Shown: one piece after another, positions 11,617-53,990 of the stretch
How the letters are laid out: the number at the start of each line of letters is the position of its first letter
How positions within the stretch are numbered: position 1 is the first letter of the stretch
Assembly: GCA_029964075.1 (NCBI GenBank)
Contig: CM057149.1
Location: 38,584,900 to 38,648,899, forward strand
DNA length: 64,000 nt
Origin: Patiria pectinifera
Lineage: Eukaryota > Echinodermata > Asteroidea > Valvatida > Asterinidae
Direction: 5' to 3'
The notes under the pieces: generated by a model
The model's input: only the letters and a program-made list of their open reading frames with translations
Told to the model about the DNA's origin: nothing
Databases searched by the model: none
Position numbers and translations under genes: made by a program

Positions 11617-11829
11617 GCAAAAATGTTGCAACTTGATGCCACTTTTTTCTTCATATGTCATCTCAATGAAGGTCAGTCATTGCAAAAATGATGATAAGAC
11701 ATGAATCTGGGACTGAGAATCATTTCCAATTTTGTTACGATATAGGAAATACTTAGACAATTTTCTTGACTCTGCATAGACTTCGTACACAATCGTGGAA
11801 GTGGCGTCAGGTTGCAACATTTTTTCCAA
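11617..11829. mobile_element. GTTGCAACCTGACGC MITE, copy 4 (reverse orientation)
   Basis: The interior reads in the opposite direction to the copies at 6384 and 8461: GGTCAGTCATTGCAAAAATG first, then GGGACTGAGAATCATTTCC, then GGCGTCAGGTTGCAACAT. It lies about 600 bases upstream of the gene A start codon. Confidence 0.8.
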
Positions 11830-12370
11830 TTCCTTCTTTTCAACAATTTCACCGGACCATTTTTGTGACAAGAGTTCTTATTAGTTTCTTTTTTTACTTG
11901 ATTGCACATGTATTGTTGCAGTAGATTTCATCTTGGTCATGGAATCTATTCACTGATTTTTGTCAAGGTCAGACCGCTGTACAGGTTAATTGGTTTTTGT
12001 GTAACGTTTCTGTGTCACTGATTGTGTGCTTTGTGATAAGTGAAAAATGCATGGTGGTTGAAGTGGTGCGTGGCACAAACAGTTAAAGTACATTTTTTTA
12101 AATGGTGTCTGAAAACAGACTGTCTACAGTGTACATGTGCATTTGATATGTTTGTTGTAAATTTATTAACTATGTAGTCTGTTGGAGATAACTGAACTTA
12201 AGTACATGTACGTGTACAAAAAATTGCTGCATAAGATTACAAATGAAAAATCTGTGACCGAATGCTACAGTAAGACAAATTACATGTTTCATGTATGTGT
12301 GTACATTTTATTGTACCTGAATTGTACATTCTCTCTGTAACAGTGTATTGCACTTTTGCTCTTTTTGTGT

Positions 12371-12429
12371 GTTGCAGGATTCAGACTTTCTTTGAGTAGT
12401 TGAGCTTGAAAATCTCCAATAACCTCAAA
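12371..12429 (+). promoter_or_regulatory. Gene A 5' leader with probable UTR splice acceptor
   Basis: TTGTGTGTTGCAG at 12365-12377 looks like a 3' splice site, which would put a 52-base leader before the ATG. Gene B has a matching arrangement, with ATATTTCAG just upstream of its start. A separate noncoding first exon is therefore likely for both. Confidence 0.4.
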
Positions 12430-43294
<30,865 letters not shown>

Positions 43295-45263
43295 GAAGGT
43301 TTTTTTAGGGATAAAGACTGCACTATGCATGATGCAGCTATGTTCAGGGTGTCCAACAATGGAAATACTCTATTATGAGTTGTATGGTTAGTAGAAGACT
43401 AACTAGTTTTTCAATTTATTTGCGATGGTAAAGACTTATCCAACAACCACATTTAGAAGATATCATTAATTGGTAATAATAATAAGAAATAATTTGTATT
43501 ACAGGAAATGGCACCATAGGGTTGTGCACAAAATGTTCGTTGAAATGTCTCCCTAATGTCTGGTGTGTCCCTCAGGTATACACATGCCAAAAACATGTCT
43601 CCTTAAGGGGACATTAGCATGAATGTAAAAATGTTTATTGCGCCCTTCACATTATAATGATCAAAAGCATATTACTTGTGCACAGGCCGTCCGCATATAC
43701 TTGGTGCTTCTTCGACCAAATTGGTTTTCAAATTATATGCGCACTTCAAATTAAGAATCAAGGTGCTTTTCTTTCTCCCTAACGAAAGAGCAAAAATTAC
43801 CATTCCCAAATGTGTTTCAGTTTAGGGCATACACCTAACCTAATACCTGTAATATGACTTGCTGGAGGACACAAGCTTCACACTTCCAGCCTTAGTGTGC
43901 ACTCTTTTTGAGAAGAATAACTCTGGTATTGTAAACGCTCCTTAATTGAGAGCAAAGTCACACTGGATTACACAATGATAGTTAAGTTGCACAATTGCAG
44001 GAAGGCCAGTTAGAAGCATTCGTCATGTGTAAAATGTTGACCTCTATACCTTATTCCATCAGATTTTAATGAAATTTATCATTTATGAAAAATAAAAACT
44101 TTGATATCTCGTAAGGTCACAAAGTGAGCAGGGCTCCAGACTGCCAAAAGGTGTTTTTTTTCCGTTGGAAAAGCAGGTAACGAATATAGGCAATTTTAGT
44201 TTTGTTGGTATCAGTAGTGTTGTTACTAAAACACAATAATTTTCTCCTTGAGTTAGTTATCTTAGCATTCAGGGTCATTAGAGGGCTTAAAGCTATTCAA
44301 TATTTGTGTGTGTGGTTATTTTTGTATATATTTGCATATTTAGGGTTGTTTAGTCCTAATTCTCTTCTAAGTAATAGTCCAAATAACAGGTATTATTTGA
44401 CAAGGGCATCAGTTGCATCTCAAAAGTGGGGGGGGGGGGCATACCTTGATCAGCACTAATGCGAGCGCAAAGCGCGGAGCCCTAACTTTTTGTAAGAAGT
44501 ATATATGATCTTTTGCTTTTTATGATTTTTTTCGTTTGAGGCAACAGAATTACTCAAAATTGTAATCAGGGTGCGTTTATAACAACTTATCTGTGGAACA
44601 TTTAGCTCAGTGCGTACTGTACATTTTGAGAAATCAAATGTACAATTGTTGGGGTCTTGTAACTGGATTCCTTTGCTAAAGCACAGTAAGAAAAAAACAC
44701 CTTCAATGATTGTTTTCTTATGAACAGAATAAATTCACAGGGTATAGACCTTTATCATGCTGCCACCATTTCAGTCATGTTACCTGTATCCAATAACAGC
44801 ACTGAATGATAATGTTTTTTTGTGCAAAAAGGAACCAGACTATTTTTCCTTCCAGCCTCGCTTTGGTTACATTGATTTAAATGGGAAAACAATCTAGATG
44901 GCCGCAACATGATAATGGTCTATTTGGGGCCAGCCCTACCTTCACTGTAAGCATTTTTTTCCCCACTAAATTGTTGGGTCCATTTTTTGGGTAAGTACCA
45001 GTGTTCCTACATGCCTTTAACTAGGTCTAAGTATTTCCCCATTTCACTAAGATGTGTTCAAATTTTAACTGACTATGTACAAGTGATTTTGAAGTTTATT
45101 TTGTGACCATACATTACTACTTGGGTACCAATTCTGGTAGTCATTAGTATATTGTTTCCAGTATATTTTGCCTTAGTCGTTAGTATATTTTTTCCTTCAT
45201 TATATTTTACTATTTTTTTTTATTATCCTTTGTTTGTAAAAAAAAGATCTTGGGTTCGGTGAA
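43295..45263 (+). other. Gene A 3' flank / probable 3' UTR
   Basis: No coding feature seen. The first AATAAA is at 44091-44096, with another at 44728-44733. Either could end a 3' UTR of 0.8-1.4 kb. A poly-G run lies near 44427. Confidence 0.35.
44091..44096 (+). terminator. Candidate polyadenylation signal of gene A
   Basis: The first canonical AATAAA after the stop codon, about 800 bases downstream. A GT-rich stretch follows within about 60 bases. Confidence 0.3.
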
Positions 45264-45422
45264 TTAACTGCAGGCATGCAACTTTTCCTCAGATCAGCTG
45301 ATTTCCTCCTTTTTTTAACTTCCCGTATGTGCCATTAAACATAGAAAACGCAGTGTACAAAGTCTTGGAAAGATTTGAATGTCCTCCATTTTGTGTGACT
45401 TCCCAGTTGCTTGCCTGTTAAC
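45264..45422. mobile_element. TTAACTGCAGGCATGCAAC MITE, copy 1
   Basis: The ends TTAACTGCAGGCATGCAAC and GTTGCTTGCCTGTTAA are inverted. The interior CTCAGATCAGCTGATTTCCTC matches the copy at 47449. Confidence 0.75.
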
Positions 45423-45834
45423 TGGGAAGACACACAGGTTTAAGAAACATTGTGAAATGCAAAAAGCAGGGCTGGTTATCTCTGGTTTAAGCAGTTTCAA
45501 GTAGCAAAAGGGTAATAAATATCTTTGAAAGAAAAATATCTTTTTGAACATTTCCATGTTCAGGGCCGGGTGAGCCTCATCTTTTTAGACCCATGTGGTG
45601 TTAGAGATTTCAAAGTCTGATAGTTAAGTTTTCTTTTGATAATGGTGTAGTTATTTCTGTGTGCAAAACTAGAGTTGTTTTTGTCTTTCAATTTTCTGTT
45701 CTTGATGTCACAAACAGTTCAGTGCAAAACACATAGTTTTTTGTTTATGATTTTTAAACGGCAAGTTTACATATGCATGTATACCTAATCTCTATATTTC
45801 ATTCATAAATACCTAAGACAGTTTACCATACCTA

Positions 45835-46440
45835 TTGGTCGAGAGCCCGTCACGTGGGTGGTTTTAAACGGTTGATAAAACACCGGCTGGCTGGTTTTAA
45901 ACACTTTTCCGGTGTCACATGAAATTGACTCCTATGTAATCCGGTGCCTTTTACACTTGGATTGGTTGAACTTTCACAAACTTCAGTTAGACATGAGCAA
46001 CACCACCAATGAGTCCGTATTTTGAGAGTTCTAAATTCACATTACACCGGCATCGCCACGTACTGTGCCACATCACGCAGTACGCGCCACGAGCACACCA
46101 ATATCCATATAAGGAGATATTTACGATTACGCGCGACCATAACATATCGAGAGAGGTGTTAAAAAAAGAAGTACATTTGTTGAACAAATTTATGAACAAA
46201 AATCACACGAAAAAAACATCATTGGAAATGAACAAGTGTTGACTTGTTTTTACTTTTGACTCAAAGGTATTTATGAATGGGAATAAATATGTGCTTGGCC
46301 GGTATTAAACAAGTACGTTTAAAAGCGATAATGTCTTTCAACTTCGGCTTGGGCCATTGTCAGTGTCCAGGCCCCTGGCCGGTTTAAACGTACGTGTTTA
46401 AAACCGGCCCAGCATATACTTATTCCCCGAGTAGTTTACA
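45835..46440. mobile_element. ATTGGTC-ended element with TGCTTGGCCGG hairpin, copy 2
   Basis: The left end ATTGGTCGAGAGCCCGTCACG and GGTTGATAAAACACCGGC match, inverted, the right end of 58680-59112. An internal CATATAAGGAG block is shared. The other end is a hairpin: GGGAATAAATATGTGCTTGG against CAGCATATACTTATTCCC. Confidence 0.7.
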
Positions 46441-46866
46441 GTACACATCTAATGTGTTGAGTCCTCTGATATACTTAAAGTTTGTGGACTGTCAAATATT
46501 GTGTGATTATTCGAAAATTATAAATTTATATCATCTGTGTAGATGCAATGTATTTTCAAATTCTATCTTTGCAATTATACAAAATTATGCGTAATTAAGA
46601 GTGTTAAAGTTTTCACCTATTTTCTGTTTATGAATTGATAATAAACAATGAATTTTCTTTGAGTCTGTTTTTGTTTTTGTTTGTTTAATTTGTTTCTTTG
46701 TTGGGGTGTTTGGTTGGTGTTTTTTTAACGATGTATCTTTGCTGTTACTTTTTGTCATTGTGGTGACTGTTTTACACATGACACTACAATTTCCTATTTT
46801 TTGTTGTACTGATTTTACTTTGTCTATCATGTCTATAATTAACAGAAATGTTGGTATTCATCTATA

Positions 46867-47140
46867 TGTGACGGTTTAAAATATACCCCCCCCCTTTATT
46901 TTTCCGGATTATTTCTTATTCACTATATCCTTACGCCTCTTTGATTATTATTTAAATTATGTAACAATACACTCTTCCCGGCCCGGCAAACGGCCCGCCG
47001 CACTCCATCTTCTGTATTTGAGGAGACATTTGATTTACTCTCCTCTTCATTTTACAGAAATAAAACAACAGATATAACATCAGAGAATTTGCTTCAGCCG
47101 TCCCTCATTCCCATTTCGACACCGATCCCCCGGTGTCACA
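46867..47140. mobile_element. Solo LTR, 274 bp, flanked by TATA
   Basis: It begins TGTGACGG and ends CCGGTGTCACA, so it carries the TG..CA ends and a short inverted TGTGAC/GTCACA. It is flanked on both sides by TATA (46863-46866 and 47141-47144), a 4-base target duplication. An AATAAA lies inside near 47060. No internal retroelement genes adjoin it. Ends of this type are common in Gypsy-class elements. Confidence 0.7.
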
Positions 47141-47448
47141 TATAAACATCCCGGTATGTGTTCATACAGAGTTTCAACCCAACCTTGTACTTCTGTAGAT
47201 AAAGGCCATTGAAAAATGCACCTTTAACATGACGTCACATGACGCATGATGACACAACTTTGCTATAGGGACTAATGTCTATGCTACTTCTAAATGATGC
47301 ATGACAAAGATGAATGCCCAAATTGGATGGGACAAAAAGCGTGCAGAAAGCCTATGGGATTTGGGATAGAACAAGAAGAAAAAAATCAGAACAAACACAA
47401 AGGCTTTTCCGCAACTTTGCGAAAAAGTCAATTATTTTCAAGTTACGT

Positions 47449-47603
47449 TAGTTACAGGCATGCATTTTTTCCTCGGATCTGCTGATTTCCTCGTATTTTA
47501 CTTCTCGTGAATGCCATTACAAATTGAAAAACACTGTACAAAGCCTTGTGTTTGGAGTTTCCTCGTTTTTTATCTAAATTCCAGTTGCATGCCTGTAGTT
47601 AAC
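47449..47603. mobile_element. TTAACTGCAGGCATGCAAC MITE, copy 2
   Basis: The ends TAGTTACAGGCATGCA and TTGCATGCCTGTAGTTAAC are inverted. The interior CTCGGATCTGCTGATTTCCTC matches copy 1 in the same orientation. Confidence 0.75.
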
Positions 47604-48282
47604 TTGCATGCAGGTTAATTTCTAGGTCTTGAATTTATTCAATATTTGTTATTGCATACTTTTGCCATGAGTGACTTTAAGTAGTATATGAGCGTGTATG
47701 TTTAATTCCATTTAATATCTGATTATACCCAGGAAAATAGAGAAAGTATAACAATATTTAAAAACAAAATGTAACTGAAATAATAGTAAAAAAAAGAAGA
47801 CAAAAAAATAAAACCTTACAGAAAGCATTTAAAGACATAATACATGTACATGTATAGCTGTGATGATTTATATCAGATTTTTTTTTTTTCGATTTTTAAT
47901 CTGAAAGCATACTTGGTATAAAATTTTGTACCAATTGTGCTTTTGCATACAATTCAAAACATAATGTGTATAAAAGCATCACAAAATGTGTAAGCGTTAC
48001 ATGCTGATTTCTAAGAACACAAAAAAAATAAAAAATTGAGCACCTATTGTGATGAAATTTCACAGGTTGACTATTTGATGATATAACTCCTGAAATAGAC
48101 AGTTTACATAAATGTACTCATTTACTAAACAATGCTCTACCATCCTTTTATGAAGAAATATGATGGTGGAAAAAAACTCAAATATTCAACTATCTGTTGA
48201 TGAAACACCCAAAATACATAACTTATGTATGAATATATTCATAATATGTTGCTCTGTTGTTAGCTGAAGTGCTTTTTAATAA

Positions 48283-48440
48283 GGGAATAAATATGTGCTT
48301 GGCCGGTTTTAAACAAGTCTGTTTAAGACCAGTTTGGGGAATGGACGCTGATAATGACCCAAACCGAAGACGGTAAAGTGATGACCGCTGTTTAGCTTCA
48401 TATTTCTCTTGCTGGTTTTGAACAAAAGTCAGAAATTCAA
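48283..48440. mobile_element. TGCTTGGCCGG hairpin fragment, copy 3
   Basis: GGGAATAAATATGTGCTTGG, CCGGTTTTAAACAAG and GACCAGTTTGGGG match the hairpin end of 45835-46440. The rest of the element is missing. Confidence 0.6.
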
Positions 48441-48704
48441 CCTTCATAATTTAGTAAATTTTTGATCAAAAACCTAGACCCTGCAAATTTTCTGTATTCT
48501 GTGAGATAACATGATAAACTTTTGACTCCCACAAAAATTTGTCAATTGCTTTTCCTTTTCTCGTTAAGTTTTTTGAAATAGGGTACACAGTTTCACTTGA
48601 TATCTCATGTTTGAACACGACATGTTAACCAATTCAGGTAGTGCACGATGTCTGTATGAACAGTAAACAAAGTGTGTAATTCCAAAGTCTGTGTTGCTTT
48701 CATC

Positions 48705-49125
48705 ATACAACTGGTTGACTGTTGTACTGCATCTCTATCTCCATCTCCGTCTCCATTGGTTGAGTCAGCAAAATATCCTTGCCGGATACATCAACGCTAA
48801 CTTGCGCACTGCGTGTGGAAATAGAGTACTGGTGGATATACATGTATGTCCCTTGAATTCAGCTAGAGTTGCGCTGTTCACAGCAGCCGAGGAGGATGAG
48901 TTCCAGTGTTTAACAGCTTTGTGGCTGACTTGAATGAATTTTTGGTTGTTTCCCCTTGTATCTCTGGTATTAGGCTGAACATAGTTGTGAAGTGGAATGT
49001 CGACCAACCAATTTTTCATCTTGTAGAGCATACATAACTTCTGTTGATTTCTTCTGTTCTGTAGTGTGTCCCATCCCAAGTCGTACAGAAGTTTAGTAAC
49101 AGTTCCCGTATCCCTTTCAGTGGCG
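48705..49125 (-). pseudogene. Non-LTR retrotransposon RT C-terminal fragment
   Basis: The minus-strand frame has TVTKLLYDLGWDTLQNRR, then LCMLYKMKNWLVDIPLHNYV, NTRDTRGNNQKF and a KAVKHWNSSSS block. This is the usual C-terminal tail after the reverse transcriptase of CR1/Jockey-like LINEs. No polymerase core lies alongside, so it is a dead 5'-truncated fragment. Confidence 0.65.
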
Positions 49126-49944
49126 GATCCAGCGAGGCTCGTGCCGGGGGGGGGGGGGGCGCAACGGCTCATTCGAGTGAAAAATGGCACCCCCCTAGAT
49201 CCGCCAATGAGTGAACGCTATTATTATGCAGGCTTTTTTTAGCTATCGGGTGCGTTCAGGGGCGGAGCCAGGATTTTTTGCGGGGGGGGGCGGGCACCTT
49301 AGATATTTATATCCGATTATTGAGGACAGGCGGACCGTGTCATTATTATATTTGATTACAAATTATTTATTTTTCGTGTGTGTCTGACCGGGGGTGGGGG
49401 GGGGTGTTTCGTCCCCCTCTGGATCCGCGCCTGACTCCTACTATTTGTATTTGGACAGATATAAAGATTTTCAACTCCGTCACTACTATTTCAACAGTAT
49501 CACGTCTCTAGAAATAAAACGAGAATTTGTTTTTACGGATTTTGTCTCCTCAAAAATAGTGTGAACAGTACGTTCTCATCCTTAATTCTATAAAGAGCCA
49601 AAAAAACAACATTTAAACGTAGATGAAAACAACATTAACCAGGACACCACATTACACTAGGCGGCCCTGTTCACGATGTCCATATTTTATGTTTCGTACA
49701 ATATATAACGCTTCGCTCGTAACCCCGCCCCGCAAACAGGGGCTAGGGCGCAGGGTTCTTATTCACAAAGCACCCGTAAATGCTTGCGGGCGCGCAACTT
49801 CCCCGCAACCCTCACTTAAGCACTTGCGGGTTATTCACGAAGCCCGTTATTCTGCGTGTGCCCGTAAACCACCCTTAAATTTGCGGGACCTCCAGACGTC
49901 CCGCAAACACACCCCAACTTGCGTGGATCATCTCGATTGTCACA

Positions 49945-50031
49945 ATGGCGGCACTCTTGGCATGTATTTTGGATCTACGAACTGAATCGACGTGCCGGGT
50001 CATCTTCCGTGACCGGTTGAACCAACTATAG
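49945..50031 (+). pseudogene. Fragment resembling a Harbinger transposase N-terminus
   Basis: ATG followed by 27 more codons (MAALLACILDLRTE, then VIFRDRLNQL) and a stop. An F-R-[DE]-R-x-N-x-L phrase is a frequent feature of the start of Harbinger transposases. The rest of the protein is absent. Support is a short motif in the right kind of element. Confidence 0.45.
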
Positions 50032-50739
50032 GAGGAGTTAACAAAAAAGTGACTGAATTTGAAAAATGTGTTTAAAATATTTGGCGCGTTCTATTTTCAT
50101 GGGCGTCAATCGGTGGGGGACAAGTCCTCCCCCCCCCACTTTTTTTTTAAGTGGCGGATATCATATCGTTGCCCCCACACACACACACACTTTTTCTATC
50201 CCCGAATAAAAATAGTAGCCTACATAATGATTCTATAGTAGCTGATTCAATGACTCCAAACTCAAAAAATGATGTTTAAAAGATGATCTTTTGCTCACAA
50301 AAGTGGTTTGAGTGCTCAGAAATTGCCTCAGATCGCACCACAGAGCAAGCATCTAGAATCCAAAAAATTTCGGGGCCCGCTCCATGCCGTAATAGGTATG
50401 TCCTCAACTTTTGGGAAGCGACTGCCGCCCTTTGTTTTTTTTTATGTGACGAAGTACATCTTATGGTAAGTGTGAACGTTTCACTTAAATTGCACAGTCC
50501 AATCCTAAGTTATGTCTATTTCAATAAAACGACCACAAACTTGTTTACCACTCATCACGTGATGCAAACTGAACACCCATTGAGTGCAATGAAACGTGGA
50601 CTTTCCCACCTCCACTGAATGAAGAGCATGGGAAAGGACACAAAAATCCCATCAATTTTTTTTTTTAAATAGAGCTAACTTGTTTCTTATATATTGAAAG
50701 CACACATTCTGACAGTGGTTTCTGTCTTGAGTTCAATTA

Positions 50740-51323
50740 TTAAAGGGAACCTGCAAAAGGATTTGTATGACTTAAATAGTTTTAAAACAGCTTTCTTGCC
50801 ATGTTACTATGACTTTCAACCTTCTTTTGTAGTAGTAAAAGGGAGAAATTTCAACATTTCAATTGTTATGCCATTGAAAATTTCCATATTCATGAGCCAA
50901 AGCGTGATGTCATTCAAAGCAGAACAAAAGTGTCTCTACAGCTTTGTGTACAAATATATATCAACCTTTTTTTATTTTCTTTCAGTAAGTTCCACTTTTT
51001 ACTTGCTTATCATGTTAAACAGCTTGTTTGGACACTAGCAGTCGCCACTAGTTTTTTCGAAGCTTTGTTTGTGGGTAACTTTGAAGAAGTTATGTTTGTA
51101 CTGTTCATATGAACTTTTGACAAGGAGTTCCTTGTGTGACAAAAGCAAAATAGCGCCCTCTTGCATGTATTGATGAAAGGATTTGCTAATAATTGAAAAA
51201 CTACCACTTTCTTGTCACTTCCAACGAAAACAAGTATTACGATCTTGTATGTATTGTTGCGACACATAATAATGTGCAAAAAAAACAAGATGAGCTGAAT
51301 TTCCACTGCATGTTTCCTTTAAA
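50740..51323. mobile_element. TTAA-flanked MITE nested in the Harbinger-like element
   Basis: TTAAAGGGAACCTGCA at the left is inverted as TGCATGTTTCCTTTAA at the right, about 580 bases apart. It has the same style of ends as 22208-22729 and 33151-33675. Noncoding as far as can be seen. Confidence 0.65.
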
Positions 51324-52254
51324 GTCTTGTTGGCATTTTAAAGTTTGTCTGTAATATGATTCTCACTAAGCTCAATAGCTTCCAATGACATTCAAGGACA
51401 GCTATAAAAATGGGATAGTTTGTAACACATGCATAACTTCTGAAAGCATTGGTGAATTTTAGTGATTCATTTTTTTCTATAAATGAGTGGAAGAACATGC
51501 TCTTAAAGACATGCTTGATTGGTGTTGATTGTTTGCTAAGAAAACAAAGATTAATCGACTCTGCCTGTAATTTTTACAACGAGCAAGAACTCTGAAGTGG
51601 GATAAAATGTCTTGGCATGTGGTTTTTTTTTTGTTCAACCAATTAGTTGCGGGTGCCCGCAACATGCGGGTTCACTAAGGGAACTCTAAGGGTGCTTCGT
51701 GAATACCACTTAACGCAAGTCTTACGTGCCCTTAACATCCACTTACGGGTCCCCGCAACGCAAACATTTACGGGTGCTTTGTGAATAAGCACCCTGGGCC
51801 GGGAATTAAGGGCTGATGCCATTCACAGGATCTTGTGAAGGAAGTGGGGATGGCATTCTGGGTAACATATCATGACCTATATAGCCTTACTTTTTTTGAT
51901 GAAATTTGGCCCCAAAAATGACTTTTCTCCAAACGATGCAGAAAGTCCTTTAGAGGTAAAAGGAGCTTCAATCAACCTTCACACACCCAATATTTTGCAG
52001 ATTCGGACAAAAATAATGGATTTTTAGAGAAAATATCCTAATTTTGACTGATTTCACCCCAAATTTTCGTCCAAATTTCATTTTGAAAAGCACACCTGTC
52101 CAGAAATCGAATTGAAATGTGTTTTAGGGTCCTATGGGCACATCTGTCTAGCAAGTTTGAAGAAATTTGATTTTTTTTTGGTCCAAAATTTGAAAAAAAT
52201 GCAAGGGTTAGCCTAAAAAACAAAATTATAGCTGCGGCTGTTTTAAAGCGTTGA

Positions 52255-52355
52255 GGCAGTAAAATGTATGGTGTTCTATAGACGCCAAATCTGCGTCGCG
52301 TCGTGCTTTCACGTCGTGCCGTCGCGTCGTACCGTCGCGTCGTGCCGTACTTGTG
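52255..52355 (+). repeat. CGTCGCGTCGTGC short tandem repeat
   Basis: Several degenerate units of CGTCGTGCCGTCGCGT in an otherwise AT-rich stretch. Confidence 0.7.
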
Positions 52356-52689
52356 TTTTCTTAAAAAGAAGTGGTTTTCTGGCTAGGAAAATAGCAAGGA
52401 AGAACCGGTTTTGTGCGAGCAAAATTCAGGGAACAATCTGTTGATACTAATAACTTGTTGGAAAGTTCCAAAGTCATTCCAAGAAAGTTGCCGCCGTGAA
52501 TAAGGGTTTAAAACAAGGGAGGAGGATCGGGATTTGCTATCAGCATCAGCAGGGACGTTCCTCATTCTTTTCTTTTTATGGGATGTATGATAAAATTGGA
52601 GTACGAGGGGCTCTGCGAGCTGATGAATCTTTTTGAAAACATTGTATTTGCATGAGACGCTGTTCAAAACTTGATTGCAAAACTTGTAT

Positions 52690-53990
52690 TCATGCATGCT
52701 GAGGTGGGTTTCTCTTGCCTATGGTCATGGTACAGCACTTGCTTGGATTAAAGTTCATTAACCAAGTGTCTTGCCAGTTTTCTAGGAGTTTCAGGTCATT
52801 CTGCAAAATGCTGGTGTCCCCGTTGGCAGGAATTGGGGCGTAAAGCAAGCAGTCATCTGCAAAAAGCCTGGTCTGGGAGGTGATGTTGTTTGGCAGGTCG
52901 TTGATGTATAACAAAAACAAAAGTGGACCAGTGACAGTGCCTGGGACCCCTCATGTAACGGCTGCTGGGAGTGATGAATGCCCATTATTTACGACTCGTT
53001 GGGTACGCCCTGTCAGGAAATCCTGAACCCATGTTGAAATCTCCCCACTTAATCCATAATATTGAAGTTTGGAGATAAGACGACGGTGCGGGACTTTGTC
53101 GAAGGCCTTGGTAAAATCAAGCACTGCGACATCAACCAAGTTGTTCTTGTTGAGTTCCATGCTAATGTCATGAATTGTAAGGATGACTGTTTCTGTTGAC
53201 TTTTTTGCCCGGAATCCATGTTGAAAATCGGTTAAAATATGCTGGTTCTCCAAATGTTTCATCACAGTGGCTGTGTACAATGTGCTCAGTCCAAAGCCTT
53301 GCAAACCACTGAAGTGAGTGAAACAGGACGGTAGTTTGCTGCACAAGTACGGCTCCCCTTTTTGAATATTGATGCAATATTTGCTTCCTTCCAATCTTGT
53401 GGTACTTCACCTGTGTTAATTGAACTTTGGAACAGGTCCTGTAGTGGTGAGGCTAGCTGCTTAGCGCCATGTTTCAGGAACCAAGGTGGAATTCCATCTG
53501 GACCTGGTGCTTTGTTGGGCTTAAGCTGGCTTAGGAGCTTTTCAACTCCCTCTTTGGTGATGATGAGCTGACCAATCTGTACGGGCTAGCACCAAGTTGG
53601 GGCAATTCCCCAAGAGGCTCCTTGGAAAACACACTCTGAAACTGTTCATTTCAAGATGTTCGCCTTCTCTGTATCATCGCTGGTAATCTTTCCATCTTTC
53701 TCAAGGTCTGCAACTCCTGGGTTTTCTTGCCTTAACTTTTTGATAAATGTCCAGAATTTTTTAGGCTCCCGTCCTTGATGGCAGATCCCAAGGTTTCTCT
53801 GATGTATGTAGAGGCGAGTTTTTTTGATGAGTTTGTGTGTACTTCTCCTGCGTTCACGGAAAACTTCCCAATCAGAAGCCTTTCCTGATTTGATGGCCTT
53901 ATTGTATAGACGTTGCTTCTTTTTAACAGCCCGTCTCATCAGTGTCCTATCAAACCAGGGCAAGTTGAAGCGCGCGGCTAGATGTCATCT
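52690..53990 (-). pseudogene. Non-LTR retrotransposon, broken reverse transcriptase
   Basis: On the minus strand from 53963: a basic linker (KKKQRLYNKAIKSGKASDW, then FWTFIKKLRQENPG). Then comes the RT palm in pieces: PGPDGIPPWFLKHGA, ILTDFQHGFRAKKSTET, VLDFTKAFDKVPHRRL, LFLLYINDLPNNI and the catalytic LFADDCLLY near 52855. The frame is broken by stops and shifts near 52950 and 53400-53590. No endonuclease was seen. A dead, 5'-truncated CR1/Jockey-like LINE. Confidence 0.8.

Larger units (their letters stand above)
49752..51796. mobile_element. Harbinger-like DNA transposon remnant, ~2.0 kb
   Basis: The ends CAGGGTTCTTATTCACAAAGC and GCTTTGTGAATAAGCACCCTG are inverted, with further matched sub-terminal CCCGTAAATG/CATTTACGGG and GCGGGT blocks. 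A short frame near the left end (49945-50031) resembles the start of PIF/Harbinger transposases. No catalytic core was found, so it is non-autonomous. A second element (50740-51323) is nested in it. Confidence 0.7.

Noticed and set aside
12400-12429. Upstream in-frame TTG start of gene A
   Set aside because: Not an ATG. The ATG at 12430 has better context and matches the gene B start.
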